DNA from: Defluviicoccus sp.
GTDB lineage: Bacteria; Pseudomonadota; Alphaproteobacteria; MPNO01
Assembly (NCBI GenBank): GCA_028820505.1
Contig: JAPPIT010000003.1
Span: forward strand, 1-33,278
Direction of reading: 5' to 3'
Length of the DNA: 33,278 bases
Shown here one piece after another: positions 15,884 to 23,634 of this stretch (positions within the stretch are counted from its first letter, which is position 1; the number at the start of each line of letters is the position of its first letter). The position numbers and the translations under genes were made by a program. The notes under the pieces were generated by a model. The model did not search any database and was not told the origin of the DNA. It saw nothing but the letters and a program-made list of their open reading frames with translations.

Positions 15884-17332
15884 GTGGTCGATTTCCGTCC
15901 CATCTTCTTCGTCGTCGGAATACTGCTGACCACTCTCGCGCTTGCCATGCTGGTGCCGATGGCGGCGGACCTCGTCGACGGGCACGGCGACTGGCAGGTC
16001 TTCGCGGGTTCCAGCGGGCTCACTTTGTTCATCGGCGTGTCGATGATCCTGACGTCGCGCGCGCCCCGCTTCACCCTCGACATCCGCCAGGCGTTCCTGC
16101 TCACCGCCGGAAGCTGGCTGGTGCTGACCGCCTTCGCCGCCCTGCCCTTCAGCTTCTCGGAGATGGAGCTCAGCTATACGGATGCGTTTTTCGAGGCGAT
16201 GTCCGGCATCACCACCACGGGATCGACGGTGATCACCGGGCTCGACGACGCCCCGTCGGGCATCCTCCTGTGGCGCGCCCTGCTCCAGTGGCTGGGCGGG
16301 ATCGGCATCATCGTCATGGCGGTCGCCATCATGCCGATGCTGCAGATCGGCGGCATGCAGCTCTTCCACACGGAATCCTCGGACCGCTCGGACAAGGTGA
16401 TGCCGCGGATGACCCAGATCGCGAGCGGCATCGGCCTCACCTATCTCGGCCTCACCGTCGCCTGCGTGCTGCTCCTCATCGCGGTCGGCGTGGGCGGGTT
16501 CGACGCGGTCGTCCATGCCATGACGACGATCGCCACGGGCGGGTTCTCCACGTCCGATTCCTCGGTCGGCGGTCTGGGCAATGCGGCCGCCGAGGGCATC
16601 ATCGTCCTGTTCATGATCGTGGGCTCGCTGCCGTTCGTGCTCTATCTGCGGGCGATCGGCGGAAGGCCATGGGCGCTGTTCCAGGACAACCAGGTCCGCG
16701 CTTTCCTCGCCATCGTTATCGTTATCATCGCGATGATGGCGTTCTGGCGCGCCTGGTCGGGCGGCGTCACCGTCGTCGACGCGGTCCGGACCGCGAGCTT
16801 TAACGTCGTCTCGATCATCACCGGAACGGGATACAGCACGACCGGCTACGACAGCTGGGGCGCGTTCGCGACCGCGACGTTCTTCTTCATCATGTTCATC
16901 GGCGGCTGCGCCGGCTCGACGACCTGCGGGATCAAGGTGTTCCGGTTCCAGGTTCTCTACGCGACCGCCCAAGCCCAGCTGCGGCGCCTGGTGCAGCCTC
17001 ACGGCGTGTTCGTGCCTCATTTCAACCAGCGCCCCATAGAGCAGGACGTGGCGAGCTCGGTGATGAGCTTCTTCTTCCTTTTCGTGGCTTGCTTCGGCGT
17101 GCTGGCGCTCGCCCTCGGCGCGCTCGGGCTCGACTTCATCACCGCGGTGTCGGGGGCCGCGACCGCGATCTGCAACGTCGGACCCGCGCTCGGCGAGACC
17201 ATCGGCCCGTCCGGGAACTTCGCGTCGCTCCCCGATACCGCCAAATGGGTGCTCGCCGCCGGCATGTTGCTCGGCCGTCTGGAGCTATTTACGATCCTCG
17301 TCCTGTTCACGCCGTCCTTCTGGAGGGGGTAG
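15884..17332 (+). CDS. trkH: TrkH-family potassium uptake protein
   Basis: Ion-conducting membrane subunit of a Trk/Ktr potassium system, 482 residues with four M1-P-M2 repeats. The four selectivity-filter loops each keep a glycine: TTTGST at 110-115, TIATGGFST at 215-223, TGTGYST at 313-319 and NVGPALG at 431-437. LQWLGGIGIIVMAVAIMPML near 135-153 is the usual TrkH segment after the first pore. It needs a cytosolic TrkA-type regulatory subunit, not encoded in this window. The start is GTG at 15884 with GAGGG 7 nt upstream; an ATG five bases earlier is out of frame. It is followed by argE after 3 bases, an unexpected operon partner. Confidence 0.92.
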   Translation: MVDFRPIFFVVGILLTTLALAMLVPMAADLVDGHGDWQVFAGSSGLTLFIGVSMILTSRAPRFTLDIRQAFLLTAGSWLVLTAFAALPFSFSEMELSYTDAFFEAMSGITTTGSTVITGLDDAPSGILLWRALLQWLGGIGIIVMAVAIMPMLQIGGMQLFHTESSDRSDKVMPRMTQIASGIGLTYLGLTVACVLLLIAVGVGGFDAVVHAMTTIATGGFSTSDSSVGGLGNAAAEGIIVLFMIVGSLPFVLYLRAIGGRPWALFQDNQVRAFLAIVIVIIAMMAFWRAWSGGVTVVDAVRTASFNVVSIITGTGYSTTGYDSWGAFATATFFFIMFIGGCAGSTTCGIKVFRFQVLYATAQAQLRRLVQPHGVFVPHFNQRPIEQDVASSVMSFFFLFVACFGVLALALGALGLDFITAVSGAATAICNVGPALGETIGPSGNFASLPDTAKWVLAAGMLLGRLELFTILVLFTPSFWRG

Positions 17333-17335
17333 CGC

Positions 17336-18514
17336 GTGCCCGCCAAGAGCCGCGCCGGCCAGCGCGCGATGAGCGATGTCGAGGCGATCGGCTGGCTGGT
17401 CGGATTCGACACCACCTCCGCCAAGCCCAACAAGCCGCTGATCGACGCCGTGGCGGCCTATCTCTCGGCCTACGGCGCCACGATCCGCCTGGTGCCGGAC
17501 GAGACCGGGGACAAGGCCAACCTGTTCGCGACCTTCGGTCCGTCGGAGCCGGGCGGAATCGTGCTGTCCGGCCATTCCGACGTGGTGCCGGTGGACGGCC
17601 AGCCCTGGACCAGCGACCCGTTCGCCATGGCGGAGCGCGAGGGCAGGCTCTACGGCCGCGGGACCACCGACATGAAGGGGTTCATCGGCTGCGTCCTCGC
17701 CCTGGCGCCGGAGCTCGGCGCCGCCAGCCTGACCCGGCCGGTCCACGTCGTGCTGTCCCACGACGAGGAGGTCGGCTGTATCGGCGTGCGCAGCCTCATA
17801 GCGATGATCGGGAAGGAGCTGCCGCGGCCGGCCTTCGCGATCGTCGGCGAGCCGACGGAGATGCGGGTGGTCAACGCCCACAAGGGCATTTCGCAGCAGC
17901 GGACCATGGTGCTCGGCCGCGACGGGCATTCGAGCCGTCCCGCCGACGGGGTGAACGCGATCCTCTTCGCGGCCGAATACATCCGCCGGATCGAGGCGAT
18001 CGTGGGTGCCCTGCCCCGGGAAGGCGTCGCGGGATCGTTCGACCCGCCGGGCACGACCTTCAACATCGGCAAGATCGAAGGGGGTGCGGCGGTCAATATC
18101 ATCGCCCGCGCCTGCGAATTCCGCTGGGAGATGCGCCCCACCCCCGACGTCGATCCCGCCGAGGTGCTGGCGCGGCTGGATGCGTTCGCGAACGACGCGC
18201 TGGTGCCCCGCATGCGTGCGGTGGACGCGGAGGCGGGAATAACCACGACCGTGGATATCGCCGCGCCGACGCTGGGGCCGATGCCCGGCTCGGAAGCCGA
18301 AGCGTTCGCGCTCCGCCTTACCGGGCAGAACGAGCCCTCGACCGCGCCCTATGTGTGCGAGGCCGGCCTGTTCTCGGAAGCCGGGATCCCATCCATCGTC
18401 TGCGGTCCGGGCAGCGTCAGTCAGGCGCACCAACCCGATGAGTTCGTCAGCCTCGACCAGATCGCCGCCTGCAGCGCCTTTCTCAAGCGGGTGCTGGCGA
18501 CGGTCGGCGCGTAG
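17336..18514 (+). CDS. argE: Acetylornithine deacetylase
   Basis: M20-family zinc peptidase of 392 residues, removing acetate from N-acetylornithine in arginine synthesis. Metal-site motifs are SGHSDVVPVDGQPW (His80, Asp82), GRGTTDMKGFIG (Asp112) and SHDEEVGCIG (Glu144 as base, Glu145 as ligand), and a dimerisation domain follows. The end CGPGSVSQAHQPDEFVSLDQ carries the last metal histidine. The set matches ArgE closely, including PFAMAEREGRLYGRGTTDMKG. The GTG at 17336 is chosen because GGAGGGGG lies about 5 nt upstream; the ATG at 17369 is an alternative without such a site. Its partners argD and argF are encoded on the other strand about 2.5 kb away. An M20 deacetylase of another substrate is less likely. 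Confidence 0.88.
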   Translation: MPAKSRAGQRAMSDVEAIGWLVGFDTTSAKPNKPLIDAVAAYLSAYGATIRLVPDETGDKANLFATFGPSEPGGIVLSGHSDVVPVDGQPWTSDPFAMAEREGRLYGRGTTDMKGFIGCVLALAPELGAASLTRPVHVVLSHDEEVGCIGVRSLIAMIGKELPRPAFAIVGEPTEMRVVNAHKGISQQRTMVLGRDGHSSRPADGVNAILFAAEYIRRIEAIVGALPREGVAGSFDPPGTTFNIGKIEGGAAVNIIARACEFRWEMRPTPDVDPAEVLARLDAFANDALVPRMRAVDAEAGITTTVDIAAPTLGPMPGSEAEAFALRLTGQNEPSTAPYVCEAGLFSEAGIPSIVCGPGSVSQAHQPDEFVSLDQIAACSAFLKRVLATVGA

Positions 18515-18535
18515 TCCGGGCGGTCCGCGCGGGCC

Positions 18536-19132
18536 TCACTTGAGATACCCCGCGAGGCTTTTCTTCATCTCGCCTTCGAGCGCCCTGTCGAGCGCGTGCA
18601 TCATCGCCGTCGTCATCCGGTGCCACACGCGCTCGCGCTCGTTGAGCGTGACGCCCTCGGCGACGGTCCGCGAGTAGCGGGCAGTCGCGGACGCATGGGC
18701 CAACTCCTTCCCGAGCGAGTCGAGAATGTGGACCGAGATCGTAATGGCGGCGTCGTAGCGTTCCGCCTGGTCGGTGGTGAACGCGCCGCGGACACCCTCG
18801 GTGCGCTTGAGCGCCGTTTCGGTCGCCGATGCGGCGCGGATCACGGCCTCGGCCCGACCCGTGGTGCCGCCGGCGCGGAGGCGGTCGCGCGCCCATTGCA
18901 TGGCCGCATGCGACGGCCGCACAGGAAACAGATGCTCCACGTTGGGCGCCTTCAGCGGCGGCCGATAGGCTTCGACGATGTCGACCCTGGCAACGTCGAG
19001 ACGGATCGCCGGCTTGTCGGAGAAACGGATCTCCGGATAGGTCGGGGACGTGAGCGCGGACGTGCACCCGGCGACCGCGACGGCAAGCAGCAGCGCGGCG
19101 CATATGGGCAAGCGGAGAATCGGCGGTGTCAC
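18536..19132 (-). CDS. Putative lipoprotein of unknown function
   Basis: A 198-residue protein with a lipoprotein signal peptide: positive Arg7, hydrophobic core LPICAALLLAVAV, and lipobox VAGC with Cys23 as the acylated residue, so it should be anchored in the periplasm-facing membrane. The rest is soluble, with the segment SHAAMQWARDRL and repeated amphipathic helices, ending GEMKKSLAGYLK. I do not recognise a domain. The start is GTG at 19132, only 3 bases after the hslO stop, so it is the last gene of the argD-argF-hslO unit. It converges with argE, leaving 21 bases between stops. Function cannot be assigned; co-transcription with a redox chaperone gene may only reflect a conserved neighbourhood. 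Confidence 0.75.
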   Translation of the reverse strand: MTPPILRLPICAALLLAVAVAGCTSALTSPTYPEIRFSDKPAIRLDVARVDIVEAYRPPLKAPNVEHLFPVRPSHAAMQWARDRLRAGGTTGRAEAVIRAASATETALKRTEGVRGAFTTDQAERYDAAITISVHILDSLGKELAHASATARYSRTVAEGVTLNERERVWHRMTTAMMHALDRALEGEMKKSLAGYLK

Positions 19133-19135
19133 GGC

Positions 19136-20116
19136 TCAATTGGTCCGGTAGATGCGCTCGATATCGTCCTCGTCGAACCCGTAGCGCTCGCCGCAGAACT
19201 CGCAGGTCACGATGACCTGGCCGTCGATCTCCAGGTCCGCGATTTCCTCGCGCGGGAAGGAACGCAGCGTCGCTTCCACCCTGTGGCGGGAGCAGCGGCA
19301 TCCGTGTGCAAGCGCATGGGGCTCGAACACACGCACGCCGTCCTCGTGGAACAGCCGGTAGAGGAGATCGTGGGGATGCAGGCGAGCGTCCACGAGCTCG
19401 TCGGGCGTGCACGAACCCATCAGCACCAGCGCCCGGCGCCAACTCTCCTCGAGGTCTTCGTCCGGGCCCTCGCCCGATAACCTTGTCCGACCGCCGTCCG
19501 GCAGGCGCTGCATCATCATGCCGCCGGCGCGCCACGATCCGCTCGGACCCGTCGGCGCGACGGCGAGCTTGAACACCGCCTGGTTCTGGTCGGACTCGCG
19601 GAAATGGCGGCGCGCGCAATCGGCGAGCGACCCGCCGCTGAGCTCGACGATGCCCTGATAGCGTTCCACCTCCGGTCCCCGGTCGATGGTGAGGGCGAGA
19701 TAGCCCGTTCCGATCAGCCGGGGCACCGGGGCGGCCCGCCAATCGGCAGCATCCCCACCTGCCAGCATGCCATCCAGCGTCCGCCCATCGTACGCCGCGT
19801 AGGCGCGCAGGTCGCCGGAAGACGTCGCGTCCGCGACCAGCATGCCGACCGGGCCGTCACCCTTCACCTGGACGGTCAGTACGCCCTCGTCCTTCAGTGC
19901 CGAGGAGACCAGGGCGGCGAGCACCGCGAGTTCGCCCAGAAGCGTCGCCACCGGCGCCGGATAGTTCCGCCGCGAGAGGATCCTGTCCATCGTGCCGCCG
20001 AGGCGGACCAGCTTGCCCCGAGCCGCCTGGGTCTCGATCTGGAACGGCAGCACGATATCGTTGTCGATCAGCCCGGCCGGCCCCTCCGCATCGAAAGAGG
20101 CGCCGGCGCCGGTCAT
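19136..20116 (-). CDS. hslO: Redox-regulated chaperone Hsp33
   Basis: A 326-residue cytosolic holdase that is switched on by oxidative unfolding. The C-terminal zinc switch has Cys273 and Cys275 (HGCRCSRH) and Cys305 and Cys308 ([11 protein letters not shown]), the required CxC and CxxC pairs. The N-terminal part shows [30 protein letters not shown] and [28 protein letters not shown], all Hsp33-like. The ATG at 20116 overlaps the argF stop (ATGA), so translation is coupled. Length is slightly above the usual ~290, with an insertion of polar residues near 195-235. All four cysteines are present, so redox regulation should work. Confidence 0.94.
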   Translation of the reverse strand: MTGAGASFDAEGPAGLIDNDIVLPFQIETQAARGKLVRLGGTMDRILSRRNYPAPVATLLGELAVLAALVSSALKDEGVLTVQVKGDGPVGMLVADATSSGDLRAYAAYDGRTLDGMLAGGDAADWRAAPVPRLIGTGYLALTIDRGPEVERYQGIVELSGGSLADCARRHFRESDQNQAVFKLAVAPTGPSGSWRAGGMMMQRLPDGGRTRLSGEGPDEDLEESWRRALVLMGSCTPDELVDARLHPHDLLYRLFHEDGVRVFEPHALAHGCRCSRHRVEATLRSFPREEIADLEIDGQVIVTCEFCGERYGFDEDDIERIYRTN

Positions 20117-21024
20117 TCGAGACACCAGAGCAGGATCGCCTTCTGGGCGTGGAGCCGGTTTTCGGCTTCGTCCCAGACTACCGATTGCGGCCCGTCTATG
20201 ACCCCGGCGGTGACCTCCTCGCCGCGATGGGCGGGCAGGCAGTGCATGAAAATCGCATCGGGCTTGGCGCGGGACATCAAACGCTCGTCGACCTGATAGG
20301 GCGCGAGAACGTTGTGACGGTGATCCTCCGCGTCGTCGCCCATCGACACCCAGGTATCGGTCACGACGCAGTCCGCCCCGCGCACCGCTTCGCAAGGGTC
20401 CTCGGTCAGCGCGATCCGTCCGCCGATCCGTTCGGCCCGTTCGATGATCGCGGCGGGCGGCGCGAGCACCGGCGGGCAGGCAAGGCGGAGCTCGAAGTTG
20501 AACGCCGCCGCCGCCTCGATCCACGAGCAGGCGACGTTGTTGCCGTCCCCCGACCAGGCGATCACCCGATCCTCGATCGGTCCGCGATGTTCCTCGAACG
20601 TCATCACGTCCGCCATGAGCTGGCACGGGTGGGAGCGCCCGGTCAGCCCGTTGATCACCGGGACCGTGGCGTGCTCGGCCAGGGCGGCCAGCGTATCGGC
20701 CTCGAAGGTGCGGATCATGATCGCGTCGACGTAGCGCGACAGCACCCGCGCGGTGTCCTCAATCGTCTCGCCGCGTCCGATCTGCATGTCGTTCGGGCTG
20801 AGGACGATTACGTCGCCGCCCAGGCTGCGCATCCCGACTTCGAAGGAAACCCTCGTCCGCGTCGAGGGCTTCTCGAAGATCATGGCGAGCGTCCGGCCGG
20901 CGAGCGGCGCGGGATCGTCCAGCGACGCGGGGTCCGCCTTCAGCGCGAGCGCCGTGTCGATCAGCCGGCGGAGCACCGCCGGCTCGTTCTCGGCAAGGTC
21001 GAGAAAATGCCGGGGACGGGTCAC
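20113..21024 (-). CDS. argF: Ornithine carbamoyltransferase
   Basis: Makes citrulline from ornithine and carbamoyl phosphate. The 303-residue protein has the carbamoyl-phosphate site STRTR at 54-58, HPCQ at 132-135, the ornithine-binding DTWVSMG at 223-229 and HCLP at 261-264, which distinguishes it from aspartate carbamoyltransferase. The start is GTG at 21024, giving a 4-base overlap (GTGA) with the argD stop; the stop in turn overlaps hslO. The argD-argF pair with a coupled hslO is a common alphaproteobacterial arrangement by my recollection. No ARG box could be recognised in the region upstream of argD. Confidence 0.96.
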   Translation of the reverse strand: MTRPRHFLDLAENEPAVLRRLIDTALALKADPASLDDPAPLAGRTLAMIFEKPSTRTRVSFEVGMRSLGGDVIVLSPNDMQIGRGETIEDTARVLSRYVDAIMIRTFEADTLAALAEHATVPVINGLTGRSHPCQLMADVMTFEEHRGPIEDRVIAWSGDGNNVACSWIEAAAAFNFELRLACPPVLAPPAAIIERAERIGGRIALTEDPCEAVRGADCVVTDTWVSMGDDAEDHRHNVLAPYQVDERLMSRAKPDAIFMHCLPAHRGEEVTAGVIDGPQSVVWDEAENRLHAQKAILLWCLE

Positions 21025-22193
21025 TTGGCGATCTCGGCGCAGCTGGCCTCGACCGTCTCGAGCGCCTCCGCGATATGGTCTTCGCTCGCGATCAGCGGCG
21101 GCAGCAGGCGCACCATATTGTCGGCCGCGAGCACGTTCAGGAGGCCCTTGTCGAACATCTTCCCGCCGAGCTCCGCGTTGGGGCCGACGCATTTCATGCC
21201 CCACATGAAACCGACGCCGCGCACCTCCTCGATCACCCCCTGGTAGCGCCGGGCGAGGCCGCGAAGCGCCGCGCCGAGAGCCGCTCCGCGCTCCCTGACG
21301 CCCTCGAGGAACCCGTCCTCCAGCACGATGTCGAGCACCGCGTTGGCCGCGGCGCTGGCCAGCGGATTGCCGCCGAACGTGCTGCCGTGCGTGCCGGGCA
21401 CCATGCCGACGGCCGCCTCCTCGTCCACCAGGCAGGCGCCGACCGGGAAGCCGCCGCCGAGCCCCTTGGCGACCGCCATGATGTCGGGCGGTGCGTCCGC
21501 GGCCTCGTGGGCGAAGAGATATCCGGTCCGCCCGATGCCGCACTGCACCTCGTCATAGATCAGCGCCAGCGCGTGCTCGTCGGCGAGCGCGCGCAGCCCG
21601 CGCAGGAATTCGGGATCGGCGGGCCGGATGCCGCCCTCCCCCTGCACCGGCTCGACGACGATGCCTGCCGTCTCCGGGCCGATGGCCGCCTTCACCGCGT
21701 CGAGGTCGCCATAGGCCACCCGGTCGAAGGCGTCGAGCATCGGGCCGAAGCCGCGACGGTGCGCGTCGCTCGCGCCCGCCGCGATCAGCGCCAGCGTCCG
21801 GCCGTGGAAGCTGTCCGCGAAGACGACGAACCGGTAACGCTCCTCCCGCCCGGACTCGAACTGGAATTTGCGCGCCGTCTTGAGCGATGCCTCCATCGCC
21901 TCCGCGCCGGAGTTGCAGAAGAACACCGTGTCGGCGAAGCTCGCCGCCGTCAGGCGCTCCGCGAGCCGGGTCTGTCCGGGGATGTGGTACAGGTTCGACG
22001 TGTGCCACAACTGCCCCGCCTGGCGGGTCAGCGCGTCCACCAGATGCGGGTGGCAATGGCCTGCCACCGTGACCGCGATGCCGGCGCCGAAATCGAGGAA
22101 TCGTCGGCCGTCAGCAGCAAAGAGATAGGGTCCCTCTCCGCGTTCGAACGCGATGTCCGTGCGCCCGTAGCTCGGCATGACGGCCGGAATCAT
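21021..22193 (-). CDS. argD: Acetylornithine aminotransferase
   Basis: Class III PLP aminotransferase of 390 residues that converts N-acetylglutamate semialdehyde to N-acetylornithine, and may also serve the succinyl-diaminopimelate step. Signatures are [18 protein letters not shown] at 32-49, [19 protein letters not shown] around 91-109, DSFHGRT at 127-133, EPVQGEGG at 181-188, [13 protein letters not shown] at 212-224 and PLP lysine Lys243 in [14 protein letters not shown]. The ATG at 22193 has GGGGAA about 6 nt upstream. It is the first gene of argD-argF-hslO-lipoprotein. A leader hairpin sits just upstream. Confidence 0.95.
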   Translation of the reverse strand: MIPAVMPSYGRTDIAFERGEGPYLFAADGRRFLDFGAGIAVTVAGHCHPHLVDALTRQAGQLWHTSNLYHIPGQTRLAERLTAASFADTVFFCNSGAEAMEASLKTARKFQFESGREERYRFVVFADSFHGRTLALIAAGASDAHRRGFGPMLDAFDRVAYGDLDAVKAAIGPETAGIVVEPVQGEGGIRPADPEFLRGLRALADEHALALIYDEVQCGIGRTGYLFAHEAADAPPDIMAVAKGLGGGFPVGACLVDEEAAVGMVPGTHGSTFGGNPLASAAANAVLDIVLEDGFLEGVRERGAALGAALRGLARRYQGVIEEVRGVGFMWGMKCVGPNAELGGKMFDKGLLNVLAADNMVRLLPPLIASEDHIAEALETVEASCAEIAK

Positions 22194-22204
22194 GACTGTT
22201 CCCC

Positions 22205-22230
22205 GAAAGAAAGCGGGCGTCCCTGCCCGC
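22205..22230 (-). terminator. Hairpin with T-rich tract in the argD leader
   Basis: Read on the minus strand, GCGGGC (22230-22225) and GCCCGC (22218-22213) flank a 6-base loop and are followed by TTTCTTTC. It lies after a promoter candidate, TTGACT (22269-22264) with TATATT 19 bases further (22244-22239), and about 12 bases before the argD start. It could end transcripts from mscS or act as an attenuator for argD. No leader peptide is evident. Confidence 0.45.
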
Positions 22231-22293
22231 GGAACGCGAATATATGTTTCCCGTCCGCGATTTAGTCAACGCCGCTGCCGGTCCCGGCGGGCG

Positions 22294-23448
22294 TTATTCC
22301 TCGGCGTTGTCGGACTCCGGCGGGACGAAGATTTCCGGCGCGTCGCCGCCGCTCTCGACATAGAGCGTCCGGGACGGAAACGCGAAGTCGGAGCCGGCCT
22401 GTTCGACGATCGCCTTGATGCGGTAGGCGAGCCGCTCCTTGATCGCGAGCCACTCGCCCCAACTTGTCGTCACCGTGAAGCAATAGACCATGATGTCGAT
22501 CGAGGAGTCCGAAAACCTGTCGATGCGGACGAAAGTCGGAACTTCCGGCGGGTGGGCGAAGGCGTCGTCTTCGAGGAGAAACGTCTCGATCCCGTCCCGG
22601 ATTCGACGCAGTTGTTCGACGGTCGTGCGGTATTCCACCCCGATCATCCAGTAGATGCGCCGATGGGTCATCCGGGTGTAGTTGACGACGGCGGTATCGG
22701 ACAGTTTGGAATTGGGGACATAGATCGGCGCCTTGTCGAACTGCCGCACCCGGGTCGAACGAAATCCTATCGCCTCGACCGTGCCCTCGACGCCGCCGTC
22801 GATCTTGATCCACTCGCCATGCGCCAGCCGGCGTTCGCCGATGATCAGAAGCCCGGCGATCAAGTTGCGGAAAAGGTCCTGAGCGCCGAGCGCGACCGCG
22901 ACTCCGATCAGCCCGAGCCCGGCCAGGATCGGCGCGACCTCGATCCCCCAGATCTCGAGAACGGTGATCGCGCCGATTGCGACGAACGCGATCTTGAGGC
23001 CGCGTATCGTCCAGTCCACCACCTCGGCGCCGATTTTATCCTCGATCCGCGCGGCCAGGCCGCGCAAGGGTTCGGCGAGACGGTAGAGGGCCCAGAACAG
23101 GACGAACACCGCCAGCGACCGCAGCAGATCGTCGGCGATTCGTTCGGCCAGCCCGGCGAACGGCAGGATCGCCTTCGCCAGGAACAGGCCGATTACGAGC
23201 GGCAAGAACCGCAGGGGCGGCTCCAGCGCCGCGACCGCCTCGTCGTCGAGCCTGCTCTCGGTTCTCTCCGCCCAGCGCGCCAAGCGGCGGACGACCACGC
23301 GGGTGAAGACTCCGCGCAGCAGCAGACAGGCCACGAACACCAGCACGGCCGCCACGACCGTGCCGACCCGCAACCCGAGCACGTCGGTTTGCAATATATC
23401 GGCGACGGGCCGGACGAATGCCGAAACGATGTCCAGCGTCTGTTCCAT
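22294..23448 (-). CDS. Mechanosensitive ion channel of the MscS family
   Basis: A 384-residue inner-membrane channel that releases solutes upon hypo-osmotic shock. Hydrophobic segments lie at about 28-46, 80-98, 108-126, 148-168 and 172-203. The last contains the pore-lining helix ILAGLGLIGVAVALGAQDLFRNLIAGLLII, with the Gly/Ala packing pattern and the GAQDLFRN bend of MscS. The beta domain follows with DGGVEGTVEAIGFRSTRVRQFDKAPIYVPNS and then a cytoplasmic cage domain. It has more membrane helices than the three of E. coli MscS, so it belongs to an extended MscS type. The gene is divergent from the CoxL1 gene and 100 bp upstream of argD; no clear functional link. Confidence 0.92.
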   Translation of the reverse strand: MEQTLDIVSAFVRPVADILQTDVLGLRVGTVVAAVLVFVACLLLRGVFTRVVVRRLARWAERTESRLDDEAVAALEPPLRFLPLVIGLFLAKAILPFAGLAERIADDLLRSLAVFVLFWALYRLAEPLRGLAARIEDKIGAEVVDWTIRGLKIAFVAIGAITVLEIWGIEVAPILAGLGLIGVAVALGAQDLFRNLIAGLLIIGERRLAHGEWIKIDGGVEGTVEAIGFRSTRVRQFDKAPIYVPNSKLSDTAVVNYTRMTHRRIYWMIGVEYRTTVEQLRRIRDGIETFLLEDDAFAHPPEVPTFVRIDRFSDSSIDIMVYCFTVTTSWGEWLAIKERLAYRIKAIVEQAGSDFAFPSRTLYVESGGDAPEIFVPPESDNAEE

Positions 23449-23634
23449 CCCGTCCTCTTATACAGGACTTCGGCGGCCGGGATCGTGCCGGACGGCGGCG
23501 TTGTTGCCGCCCTGCCCTTCCCCTATCATCCGGCGTCCGCTAATGACAGCGCCGATTTCGGCGGCCGTGGAACGCATTGCCGCCCCGAGAGGGATTCGGC
23601 CGGCGGCAGCGGCGGAGCGAGTGGGAACTATTCG

